From assembly GCF_022763245.1 (NCBI RefSeq), contig NZ_JALEGV010000043.1, forward strand, positions 248,001 to 312,000: a stretch of DNA of 64,000 bases, written 5' to 3'. The notes beneath the pieces are model-generated. The model was not told where the DNA came from and ran no database searches. It saw nothing but the letters and a program-made list of their open reading frames with translations. Numbering within the stretch: position 1 is the first letter of the stretch; each line of letters opens with the position of its first letter. This document shows positions 19,568-27,687 of the stretch, one piece after another. The DNA comes from Oricola sp. Lineage in GTDB: Bacteria; Pseudomonadota; Alphaproteobacteria; Rhizobiales; Rhizobiaceae. The position numbers were made by a program, and so were the translations under genes.

Positions 19568-20830
19568 TCAGGCGCGTTCGCCATCCATCTCGCGCAGATG
19601 GATGCCCAGCACCAGCAGAGCGGGCCACAGCAGATAGGCTTCGATCTCCAGGTTCTCGCCGAAGGTCAGGATGACCAGGGTGAGCATGATCGAGAGCGGC
19701 AGGCGGCCGCGGCTGTGGCGCACGGAATCGGCGATGATCACCGCGAAATGGGTGATCATGGGAACGGCCAGCGCGAACAGGCCGGTCAGGCCCTTCACGA
19801 AGAGCAGGCCGTACCAGGTGTGATGGCTTCCGATCGGCATGTATTCGACGATATGCGGCCCGGGCTGCACCGTGCCGTGCCCGAACCAGATCGCTTCGCT
19901 CTGCCAGCGTTCATAGGCGATGCGCTGCAGCGTTTCACGCACGCGGGTGCTGTCGGCGCGGGCGGATTTGAAGGCGGAGATGCCGTCGAGCACGAATTGC
20001 AGCACCGCCGTGCCCAGCACCGCCATGGAGGCCATGAACACGGCCGCCAGCTGCCAGGCGAAGCCGCGCGCCACGAGCGGCATCATGCGCGGCGTCACGG
20101 TGCAGACCACCAGCGCAACGAGGCTCATGCGCGATTTCGACAGGAGGATCATCGCGAGGCCGGCGGCGATGCCGATGACCAGCCATTTGCGGTCCTTCTC
20201 CTCCAGCGCGAAGGCGACCGTGACGACCCCGATCAGGCCGGCGAAGGGAGACCAGGGGGCGTAGAACTGCCAGCGCGGCGTCCAGCTGGCGGGGTCGAGC
20301 GTGTAGAGATAGACGCTGAAATATTCAGGACCGGGTCCGCCGGCCGCTTTCAGTGGCGATACGAAGATCTTTTCCGGCAGGCCGAGATGGGGAGCGGCGA
20401 AGAGGATCGGCAGGAGCGCGAGCGTGCAAAGGGCCACGACGCCTTGCGCGCGCACCACGATCGAACGCCTGATCGGCAGCACCGCACCGGCGAAGATCAA
20501 GAGGGCGATCAGCGCCCAGCCCTTCGCCCAGCCGACCGAAGACTTGATCGTCTGCTTCATCCCGAGATCCCAGTCGACATGGCCGAGCCAGAGCGCGACG
20601 AGCATCACGGCCATGCCGGCAAACCAGAGCCAGACGAGCCAGGGCACCGGCCCGGTGGCGCGCAGATCCGCGCGCATCGCCGGGCCGAAATAGAGCGACA
20701 GGAAGGCCATCCCGGCCAGAAGCCAGGCGACGACCGGGCCAACCAGATAGAGCGCCCCCAAGGCGTAGAAAGCCCAGGTCAGGGCAAGCGCCCAGTAGAC
20801 GAAGGATTCCGCCGGATTATGCCGCTTCAT
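19568..20830 (-). CDS. O-antigen ligase/polymerase-like membrane protein (Wzy family)
   Basis: 420-aa polytopic protein with about 10-12 hydrophobic helices and a large extracytoplasmic loop (residues about 265-330, containing RVRETLQRIAYERW and FGHGTVQPGPHIVEYMPIGSHHTWY). This loop with conserved His and Gly residues is the hallmark of the Wzy_C/O-antigen ligase family, which polymerises or ligates undecaprenyl-linked repeats in the periplasm. Its start overlaps the end of the GumC/Wzc-like gene by 14 bp, so the two are translationally coupled. Polymerase is favoured over ligase by the exopolysaccharide context, but this is inference. Confidence 0.82.
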   Translation of the reverse strand: MKRHNPAESFVYWALALTWAFYALGALYLVGPVVAWLLAGMAFLSLYFGPAMRADLRATGPVPWLVWLWFAGMAVMLVALWLGHVDWDLGMKQTIKSSVGWAKGWALIALLIFAGAVLPIRRSIVVRAQGVVALCTLALLPILFAAPHLGLPEKIFVSPLKAAGGPGPEYFSVYLYTLDPASWTPRWQFYAPWSPFAGLIGVVTVAFALEEKDRKWLVIGIAAGLAMILLSKSRMSLVALVVCTVTPRMMPLVARGFAWQLAAVFMASMAVLGTAVLQFVLDGISAFKSARADSTRVRETLQRIAYERWQSEAIWFGHGTVQPGPHIVEYMPIGSHHTWYGLLFVKGLTGLFALAVPMITHFAVIIADSVRHSRGRLPLSIMLTLVILTFGENLEIEAYLLWPALLVLGIHLREMDGERA

Positions 20831-22379
20831 TCGGCGTCCCGCCCGATTTGCGGCGCGCGCCGGTCAGAAGGTCGATCACCGGCCGGCGAACCCAGATCAG
20901 GACGAGGCCGACAAGCGTGCACAGCGTGGCCATCACGCCGGCGGCGATCGCCAGCATCTTGTTCGGAGAGGACGGCGCCCAGGGCAGGCTCGGCGGCTCG
21001 GCGATCTGGACCATCGGATATGAGGCGAAGACATCCGTCTTCGACACGTTGAGTCGTGCCAGCGCCGAGGTGAAGACCGCCTCGGCGACCTTGTAGTCGC
21101 GGTTGAGCCGTTCCAGCCGTGATGCGGTGTCCGACAATTCGACAAGCCGCGCCTTGTTGACGGCGAGCTTCTCGCCGAGGCTCGCCAGTTGCGCGACGAG
21201 ACCGTCCCGCTTGGCGACCTCGGAGACGAGTTGCGACAGCAGGACGCCGCGTTCGCCGATGGCGGTGCGGTCGAGGCCACGCTCAAGCGTCTCCGCGTCG
21301 AGCCCGGTCACCTGCATCGCGCGGCCGAGCATCTTGGAGCGCAGGCCGTTGACGCGCGTCTGCGCGTCCACGACTTCGGGGTGGCGCGCGCCGTAGAGGT
21401 TGCCGAGTTCCGCCAGCTTGGCGCCGGCCTCCGACAGGGCCACCGAATGGGCGCCATATTCGGGATCGGCGTGCAGCTTGATCGTCTTGGAAGCGGCCTC
21501 GGGCGCGATCTCCAGAAGGGCGGACAGCGACGATACGGAGTTCTTCACCAGTTCCAACTGCGCCTGGCCGTCGGCGATCGCCGACATCAGTTGCTCGTTG
21601 CGCTCGACGATGCCGTCATACTGATCGGTCGAGTTCAGCCCGGTCGTGATCTGCAGCGAGCTGATCTCGTCGCGAATGGTGTCCACCGAATCCTTGTATT
21701 TGCGCACGGTCCCGGTCACGGAATCCTCGCGGCGCTGGATCTCGTCGTCCCGCAGGACCTTCAGTTCGGTCAGGAACGCGGCGAGCACGGCCTCAGTCTT
21801 GAGGCGCGCCTCTTCCGGCGTGCCGCCCTTCATCTGGATTTCCATCAGGCTGGTCTGGTCGACCAGCTTGACGCGCGGCTGGCCGAACTGCGCCTCGTCG
21901 ATCTTCGCGTCGCGCGCCGCGATGCTGATCACCCGGCGCGACTGGACGAGCTTTTGATAGGTGACCGTCGGACTGACCGAGGAACTCGCATAGGGCGAGT
22001 TCGCCGAGGTCGAGGCCTGGCCGATCTCGGACAGGCTGACCGAGCTGGACACGCCGGTGCCGGGAAGGATCAGGGAAACGCTGGACGTGTAGGACGGCGC
22101 GGCGACCTTGAGATAGGTGATGATCGGCACCCAGACCGACGCCAGAACGACGCCGATGACGAGGACGTAGCGGGGGAGCCGGCCCGCGTCGTTGAGCCGG
22201 CCGCCACGCAGGAGGCGCCAGAACGACAGGCCGCGAAACGATGTGCGTTTCAGGCGCGTGGCGTCGCGCAGACGCCGAAGAGTCGACCACGCGCCACGGG
22301 TCTTGCCCACAGTGTTCCGTCGGCCGTCGCGGCCCGGCGCGCCGGGCGGGAGCGTGTCGAAATTCAGCGGTGCGTTCAT
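20817..22379 (-). CDS. Polysaccharide co-polymerase / chain-length protein (GumC/Wzc-like, no kinase)
   Basis: 520-aa inner-membrane Wzz-domain protein. TM1 is around residues 70-90 after a basic cytoplasmic leader; a long periplasmic coiled coil spans about 200-430 (many heptads such as LEIAPEAASKTIKLHADPEY and DTASRLERLNRDYKVAEAVF); a proline-rich motif with PPSLPWAPSSPNK precedes TM2 (about 475-498). There is no Walker A or tyrosine cluster after TM2, so the tyrosine-kinase half of Wzc is absent. It probably links the Wzy polymerase to the Wza-like exporter. The promoter region contains the best CTAT-N8-ATAG repeat, 92 bp upstream of the ATG. Confidence 0.9.
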   Translation of the reverse strand: MNAPLNFDTLPPGAPGRDGRRNTVGKTRGAWSTLRRLRDATRLKRTSFRGLSFWRLLRGGRLNDAGRLPRYVLVIGVVLASVWVPIITYLKVAAPSYTSSVSLILPGTGVSSSVSLSEIGQASTSANSPYASSSVSPTVTYQKLVQSRRVISIAARDAKIDEAQFGQPRVKLVDQTSLMEIQMKGGTPEEARLKTEAVLAAFLTELKVLRDDEIQRREDSVTGTVRKYKDSVDTIRDEISSLQITTGLNSTDQYDGIVERNEQLMSAIADGQAQLELVKNSVSSLSALLEIAPEAASKTIKLHADPEYGAHSVALSEAGAKLAELGNLYGARHPEVVDAQTRVNGLRSKMLGRAMQVTGLDAETLERGLDRTAIGERGVLLSQLVSEVAKRDGLVAQLASLGEKLAVNKARLVELSDTASRLERLNRDYKVAEAVFTSALARLNVSKTDVFASYPMVQIAEPPSLPWAPSSPNKMLAIAAGVMATLCTLVGLVLIWVRRPVIDLLTGARRKSGGTPNEAA

Positions 22380-22470
22380 GGCGGATCCCCAATGTTGAGG
22401 TTTCCTAGCCGATGCGCGCGAAGCGTCCGGGGCGGCGTAAGGCTAAGCGCCCGTCCGGCAGCAGGGCCGG

Positions 22471-22488
22471 CCTATCCCAAAGGATAGG
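22471..22488. promoter_or_regulatory. CTAT-N8-ATAG inverted repeat, site 3 (best copy)
   Basis: CCTATCC-N4-GGATAGG, an 18-bp element with perfect 7-bp arms, lying 92 bp upstream of the GumC/Wzc-like start at 22379 and 8 bp after the stop of the LuxR-type regulator. It defines the consensus shared with sites at 10094-10111 and 14814-14829. Confidence 0.6.
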
Positions 22489-22495
22489 TCAGGCG

Positions 22496-23110
22496 TCAAA
22501 GCAGGCCTTCTTCCTTGGCGATCATCGCGGCATGGGTTCGATTGCGCGCGTCGAGCTTGCGGCAAAGCGTCTTCACATGCAGCTTGATCGTCACCTCCTG
22601 CAGGTCGAGGTCGCGGGCGATTTCCTTGTTGGACTGGCCGTGGGCGAGGCCCTTGAGCACCTGCATTTCCCGCGCCGACAGCTTGTCGGCCAGGGGATGC
22701 GTCTGTTCCTCCTCGATCTCGGTGAGAAAGCGCACCGGCGCGTATTGCTCGCCGGCCGCCATGAACCGGATGGCATGGATCAGCGATTTCGCGGCGATGG
22801 TCTTGGGCAGGAAGCCGGCGGCGCCCAGCGCCAGCGCCTCTTCCGCATTGGCCCGGTTGATCGTGCCGGAAATGATCGCGACGGGACTGCCGAAATTCAG
22901 CTTCATCGCCTTTTTCAGGCCCTCCAGCCCGTCCATACCGGGCATGGTGTAGTCGAGCAGGACGAGATCGAAGGGGCCGGCGCGCGTGATGATGTCTGCG
23001 GCTTCGGCAAAATCGGCAGCCACGGACACGTCCATGTCCTTCTCCGACTGGAGAAAGGCGCAGATCGTGTCGCGCACCAGTTCGTGATCATCTGCCAGAA
23101 GCACCTTCAT
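22496..23110 (-). CDS. LuxR/NarL-family response regulator
   Basis: 204-aa two-component regulator. The REC domain has acidic pocket Asp7/Asp8, phospho-acceptor Asp53 in VLLDYTMPG and the switch lysine in FLPK (Lys103). The C-terminal LuxR helix-turn-helix (about residues 138-200) includes LSAREMQVLKGLAHGQSNKE and EVTIKLHVK. ATG at 23110 is chosen because the REC fold starts there and GGGGGAG lies eight bases upstream; a longer frame adds an unrelated 64-residue leader. It sits inside the exopolysaccharide locus with no cognate kinase adjacent. The HPt-ended hybrid kinase at 10733 is the likely phosphodonor (inference). Its upstream region repeats GGTAAATGC twice. Confidence 0.93.
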   Translation of the reverse strand: MKVLLADDHELVRDTICAFLQSEKDMDVSVAADFAEAADIITRAGPFDLVLLDYTMPGMDGLEGLKKAMKLNFGSPVAIISGTINRANAEEALALGAAGFLPKTIAAKSLIHAIRFMAAGEQYAPVRFLTEIEEEQTHPLADKLSAREMQVLKGLAHGQSNKEIARDLDLQEVTIKLHVKTLCRKLDARNRTHAAMIAKEEGLL

Positions 23111-23253
23111 GCGGGCTCTCCCCCAAGGTAAATGCGAGCTTTTATGGTCCAAAAGACCTGACACGCGGTAAATGCTTAAGCGCATAACACCTAGCCGAAA
23201 GCATATCCGCATTTGTTCCCATGGACCATCATGGCCGGCCTCTGACGGCCGGT

Positions 23254-23265
23254 CTATCCTTCGGC
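23254..23265. promoter_or_regulatory. CTATCC half-site of the exopolysaccharide repeat
   Basis: CTATCCTTCGGC, matching the left arm and core of the CTAT-N8-ATAG element but lacking the ATAG arm, 60-70 bp upstream of the WecG/WbaP-like fusion gene. Only a half-match, so low confidence. Confidence 0.25.
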
Positions 23266-23324
23266 ACGCGTGAAACGAGGCCGCGGCAAGGGCATGCTCC
23301 ACTCAACGAACAATGGAGACTGCC

Positions 23325-24671
23325 ATGACCGCGATCGAAACCCACCGACTGTTCTCGCTCGACATCCTCAGCGCCGGACAGGACGAGGCGCTGGACCTGC
23401 TTCTCGACGGGTCCGAGCCGAAGACCGCCGCCTTCGTCAACGCGCATTGCATCAATGTCGCCGCGAAGTCGCCGGAATATCGCTGGGCGCTCGGCCGGGC
23501 GGATCACGTCCTGCCGGACGGGTCCGGCGTCTCGGTCGCGGCGCGGCTGACGGGACGGCGTTTCAAGGAGAACCTGAACGGAACCGACCTGTTCCTGCCG
23601 CTCTGCCGCCAGGCGGCGGAGCGCGGCATGTCGGTGTTCCTGCTCGGCAGCCAGGAGGGCGTGGCGGAAAAGGCCGCTCGCAAGGCTTTGGAATGCGTGC
23701 CGGGTCTGCGCGTGGCCGGGACGCGGCACGGCTTCTTCGAAGACGGTGAGACGGGTGCGGTCATCGAGCAGATCAACCGGACCGGCGCCGACATCGTTCT
23801 CGTGGCGCTCGGCGTGCCGAAGCAGGATGTCTGGATCGCCCGCAACCGCCATCGCCTGAACGCGAAGCTGGTGATGGGCGTCGGCGCCCAGTTCGATTTC
23901 TGGTCCGGCCGCGTGTCGCGCGCGCCGTCCTTCCTGCGCCGGCTCGGCGGCGAGTGGATGTGGCGGCTTGCCGTCGAGCCGCGCCGCATGGCCGGCCGCT
24001 ATCTCGTCGGAAACCTGACATTTCTCGGCCGGGCCCTTGCCGAGGCAACGCGCAACCGGCGCGAGACGGCGAACGGCAACTGGCGGCATCGCGCGCTGGA
24101 CGTCGCCGTCGCCGGTTCGGCGATGGCCGCGCTCAGCCCGCTCTTTCTGGCGGTGTGGCTGGCCGTGAAACTGACCAGTCCGGGTCCGGTCCTGTTCCGC
24201 CAGACGCGCGTCGGCCAGAACGGCAAGACATTCGAGGTCTTGAAGTTCCGCACGATGTATGTGGATGCCGAGGCGCGGCGCGCCGAAGTCCTCAAGCTGA
24301 CCGATCGCAAGGGCGTGTGCTTCAAGGCGCGCAACGACCCGCGCATCACCCGCGTCGGCCGCATCCTGCGCCGCTATTCCATCGACGAACTGCCGCAGCT
24401 CATCAACATCCTGCGCGGCGAGATGAGCGTCGTCGGCCCGCGCCCGGCGCTTCCGGCCGAAGTGGAGGCCTATCCGGCGGCCGCCCTGGGCCGGCTCGCG
24501 ACCCGTCCGGGCCTGACCGGCATCTGGCAGGTCGCCGGCCGCGCCGAGATCGGCTTCGACAAGATGATCGAAATGGACCTCGCCTATGTGCGCTCGAAGT
24601 CGGTGTTCCTCGACCTCGCCATCATGCTCCTGACGGCCCGGGCGGTTCTGGGCGGTCGCGGCGCCTATTGA
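23325..24671 (+). CDS. Fused WecG/TagA glycosyltransferase and initiating sugar-phosphate transferase
   Basis: 448-aa two-enzyme fusion. Residues about 10-230 are a WecG/TagA/CpsF (GT26) domain, with DGSGV and the motif LGVPKQDVWIARNR. Residues about 250-448 are a polyprenyl-phosphate sugar-1-phosphate transferase of the WbaP/PglC catalytic type: one membrane re-entrant segment (MAALSPLFLAVWLAVKL), KFRTM, DELPQLINILRGEMSVVGPR and the GLTGIWQV ending. It could start the repeat unit and add the second sugar. Start: ATG 23325, six bases after GGAG; ATG 23313 would add four residues. It diverges from the LuxR-type regulator. Confidence 0.9.
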   Translation: MTAIETHRLFSLDILSAGQDEALDLLLDGSEPKTAAFVNAHCINVAAKSPEYRWALGRADHVLPDGSGVSVAARLTGRRFKENLNGTDLFLPLCRQAAERGMSVFLLGSQEGVAEKAARKALECVPGLRVAGTRHGFFEDGETGAVIEQINRTGADIVLVALGVPKQDVWIARNRHRLNAKLVMGVGAQFDFWSGRVSRAPSFLRRLGGEWMWRLAVEPRRMAGRYLVGNLTFLGRALAEATRNRRETANGNWRHRALDVAVAGSAMAALSPLFLAVWLAVKLTSPGPVLFRQTRVGQNGKTFEVLKFRTMYVDAEARRAEVLKLTDRKGVCFKARNDPRITRVGRILRRYSIDELPQLINILRGEMSVVGPRPALPAEVEAYPAAALGRLATRPGLTGIWQVAGRAEIGFDKMIEMDLAYVRSKSVFLDLAIMLLTARAVLGGRGAY

Positions 24672-24716
24672 CGCAAAGCGCCGGCCGCCCGGGAGCGGCC
24701 GGCGGTCGTCTGCCCG

Positions 24717-25784
24717 TCAGGCGATCTTGAAGAGCTTGCGGGCGTTGTCCTCGAAGAACGCCTTCTTGGCGTCCTCGGTGATGTCCATCGCATCGAGCGC
24801 GCCGACTTCCTCGGGCACGAACTGCCACGGATAGTCCATCGCGTAGAGCATGCGGTCGACACCGACGACGTCCTGCACGAACTTCACCGGCGGCGCCCAG
24901 CCCACACCCGAGGAGGTGTAGTAGAAGTTGTCGCACAGATAGTCCCATGCCCGGCGCTTCAGCGGCCGCACGTTCGGATGACGGTCGGTCGACGAGATGC
25001 GGGTGTGCATGAAGTCGACGCGGTAGAGCCAGTAGGGCAGGGCCTCGCCGCAATGGCCGAGGATGATCTGCAGCTTCGGGAAGCGGTCGAACAGGCCGGA
25101 CACCAACAGGCGCAGGGCATGCAGCCCGGTCTCGCAGGCAAAACCGTAGACGGCGGCGTCGAGCGCGCGGTTGAGGAACGGCTCGATCATCTGCGGCGAC
25201 GGGGTGTTGGGATGCAGGTAGATCGGCACGTCCAGCGCCTCGGCGGCTTCGAAGACCGGCCAGTATTTCTCGTCGTCGAGATAGGTGCCGAGCGTGTGCG
25301 AATTCAGGATGCCGCCGCGCAGGCCCAGCTTGCTGACGCCGCGCTCCAGTTCCTTGGCGGCATTGTCCGGATCGAGCGGGCTGAAGGCGGCGAGACCGAC
25401 ATAGCGGTCGGGATGCTTGGCGATCCCCTCGGCGAGCTGGTCGTTGGCGCTGGCCGCCAGCGCGGTCGCCGTGGCCGGATCGAAGAGCTGCACGCCCGGA
25501 GAGCTTAGCGACAGCACCTGCATGTCGATGCCCGAACCATCCATGTCGGCGATGCGGTCGTCGCCGAGCGACTGGATGCGGCGGCGATGGTTGCGCGCCA
25601 GCTCGGAATCACCGGTGAAGAAGCCCCAGAGCTGGTTGAAGCCAGGCTCGTTGATGTTCTTCTCCTGGATCTCCTTGATGTAGAGATCCATGATTTCCGG
25701 CGGCAGCCAGGCCTCCTCCGTCGCGATCCGCTTGTAGGGCGGCGACGGGTTTCTCGGGGGCATTGCCGGATATCGTTCGGTCAT
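24717..25784 (-). CDS. Amidohydrolase-2 family decarboxylase (LigW/gamma-resorcylate type)
   Basis: 355-aa ACMSD-superfamily metal enzyme closely resembling 5-carboxyvanillate decarboxylase LigW. Shared features are the start ATEEAW, the ERRIADMD-like segment (here DDRIADMDGSGID), SSPGVQ, LHPNTPSP (metal-binding His), GHCGEALPYWLYR and AMDYPW (catalytic Asp). These enzymes remove carboxyl groups from hydroxylated aromatic acids non-oxidatively. As in LigW, the usual first HxH is replaced by an acidic residue. The gene overlaps the TRAP permease by four bases, so its substrate is probably what that transporter imports. The exact aromatic acid is unknown. Confidence 0.85.
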   Translation of the reverse strand: MTERYPAMPPRNPSPPYKRIATEEAWLPPEIMDLYIKEIQEKNINEPGFNQLWGFFTGDSELARNHRRRIQSLGDDRIADMDGSGIDMQVLSLSSPGVQLFDPATATALAASANDQLAEGIAKHPDRYVGLAAFSPLDPDNAAKELERGVSKLGLRGGILNSHTLGTYLDDEKYWPVFEAAEALDVPIYLHPNTPSPQMIEPFLNRALDAAVYGFACETGLHALRLLVSGLFDRFPKLQIILGHCGEALPYWLYRVDFMHTRISSTDRHPNVRPLKRRAWDYLCDNFYYTSSGVGWAPPVKFVQDVVGVDRMLYAMDYPWQFVPEEVGALDAMDITEDAKKAFFEDNARKLFKIA

Positions 25785-27658
25785 GGCGTGGGCTCCTTGG
25801 CTGTAGAAAGGACGGGCGCCGAAAGACGCGAAAGCAGGTAGGCAACCGGGATGGAGGCCAGCGCGACGGCGATGGCCGGAATGCTGCCGGGGGCGAGAGC
25901 GGCGGTGCTTCCGCCGATGGCAAGCGCCAGCAACATGGCGCCGATGCGGATCGCGCCGCCGCCATAGGCGCGCCGGTTGGCAAGCACCTCGGCCAGGATG
26001 TGGCCGGAGGCCGCCACCGTCACGCAGGAGACGGCAATTTCAAGCCAGCTTCCATGCATCAGCAGCGCCGGGTTGAAGGCGAAGATGAACGGCAGGAGAT
26101 AGGCGACGACGGCCAGCCGAACGCCGGTGACGCCGGTCTGCCACATGTCGCTGCCGGCGATACTGGCCGCGGAATAGGAGGCGACCGCCACCGGCGGCGT
26201 CAGCATCGACAGCAGCCCGAAATAGAAGATGAACAGATGCGCCGACATCATCGGGATGCCGTGGCGGACCAGCGCCGGTGCGAGCAGCACCGAGACGATC
26301 ACATAGACGCCGGTCGTCGGCATGCCGACACCGAGGATGATGGCGATCACCGCCGTGGCGGCGAGCAGCGCGACCACGCCGCCGACGGCCGCGATCTTGC
26401 CGAGCGCCAGGGTGAGCGCGAAGCCGAGCCCGGTGATGTTGATCGTGCCGATGACGATGCCGGCAATGGCGCAGACGAGCAGGATCGGGATCAGCGTCGC
26501 GCCGCAGTCGCGGGCAATCTGCGGGATCAGCGCGAGCCGCGGCGCGTCCTTGGGCGCTGCCACGAGATGCAAAAGGAAGGTCGCGCCGGCCGAATAGAGG
26601 GCCGCCTTGCCCGGCGAGTAGCCGAGAAAGAACAGGAACCAGATCAGGACGCCGAGCGGCACCAATAGCGGCCAGCTCTTCATCAGGCTGCCGCCGAGCG
26701 GCGGAAGGTTCTCGCGCGCCTCGCCCTCAAGGCCGTGGGCGACCGCGAAACGGTCCACCTGCCGGTAGAGGAGATAGTAGTAGAAGGCCGCCGGCAGCGC
26801 CGCTGCGATCACCACGTCGGTATAGGCGACCTGCAGGAATTCCGCGATGACGAAGGCGGTCGCGCCCATCACCGGCGGCGCGATCTGGCCGCCATTGGAG
26901 GCGACCGCTTCGATCGCCGCGGCGTAGCGGGCCGGGAAGCCGGACTTCTTCATCATCGGGATGGTGACCACCCCGGTCGACATCACGTTGGCAACGGTGG
27001 AGCCGGACAGCGTGCCGAACAGCGAGGAGGCGAGGATCGCCACTTTCGCCGGGCCGCCGCGACGGTGGCCCATGGTCGCCATGGCCAGATCCGTCATGAT
27101 CCGGCTGCCTCCGGCCGCCGTCAGCGTGGCGCCGAAAACGATGAAGCCGAGGATCTGCGTGGCACCGACATTCATCACCAGGCCGGGAATGCCGTTGGTG
27201 TCGTTGTAGATATAAAGGAGATAGCGGGCGGGCGTCAGATAGGCCGCCTCGAAGATGCCGGGCGCCATCCAGCCGATGAAGCCGTAGAGCATGAAACACG
27301 CGGCGAGTGCCGCGAGCACGAGCCCGCACTGGCGCCGCGTCGCCTCAAGTGCCCCGGCGATCGCGAAGATCGCCGGAACCCATTTTTCGGGGCCGCGATT
27401 GAGCGGATCGAGGAGCCAGGCCTCGTAGTTGCGCGCCAGCCAGATCCAGCTGAGAAAGGCGGCCAGACCGAGCAGCCAGTCGAGAATGCGCCACCTGCCG
27501 GGCAGCGGCGCCGCCACAAGCCCGGCCGGGATCGCAATCCCGATCATGAGCGCGAGATATTGCTCGGTAATCGGCACAAAGCCGATCCATTCCGGCGCAT
27601 CGATCATCCAGAGGATGCCGAGCACCGGAAGGATTGCGGCTAGAACGGTCTTCGCCAT
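25781..27658 (-). CDS. TRAP transporter fused permease (4TM/12TM, TAXI type)
   Basis: 625-aa inner-membrane permease in which the small DctQ-like part (about residues 1-180) is fused to the large DctM-like part (about 190-600). Stretches such as ASSLFGTLSGSTVANVMSTG, SNGGQIAPPVMGATAF and GVGMPTTGVYV are typical of the 4TM/12TM TRAP fusion. It uses the ion gradient to import an organic acid delivered by the TAXI-type binding protein encoded 29 bp upstream. The stop overlaps the LigW-like decarboxylase start by four bases. Membrane topology and family are clear; the ligand is inferred only as a carboxylated compound. Confidence 0.95.
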   Translation of the reverse strand: MAKTVLAAILPVLGILWMIDAPEWIGFVPITEQYLALMIGIAIPAGLVAAPLPGRWRILDWLLGLAAFLSWIWLARNYEAWLLDPLNRGPEKWVPAIFAIAGALEATRRQCGLVLAALAACFMLYGFIGWMAPGIFEAAYLTPARYLLYIYNDTNGIPGLVMNVGATQILGFIVFGATLTAAGGSRIMTDLAMATMGHRRGGPAKVAILASSLFGTLSGSTVANVMSTGVVTIPMMKKSGFPARYAAAIEAVASNGGQIAPPVMGATAFVIAEFLQVAYTDVVIAAALPAAFYYYLLYRQVDRFAVAHGLEGEARENLPPLGGSLMKSWPLLVPLGVLIWFLFFLGYSPGKAALYSAGATFLLHLVAAPKDAPRLALIPQIARDCGATLIPILLVCAIAGIVIGTINITGLGFALTLALGKIAAVGGVVALLAATAVIAIILGVGMPTTGVYVIVSVLLAPALVRHGIPMMSAHLFIFYFGLLSMLTPPVAVASYSAASIAGSDMWQTGVTGVRLAVVAYLLPFIFAFNPALLMHGSWLEIAVSCVTVAASGHILAEVLANRRAYGGGAIRIGAMLLALAIGGSTAALAPGSIPAIAVALASIPVAYLLSRLSAPVLSTAKEPTP

Positions 27659-27687
27659 AGGCCGCCCTTCGGACGTTTGGAGTTGTG

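Noticed and set aside
23144-23229. ATGGTCCA/TGGACCAT inverted arms upstream of the LuxR-type regulator
   Set aside because: Arms are about 70 bp apart and short, so neither a plausible operator nor a convincing hairpin; left out of the feature list.
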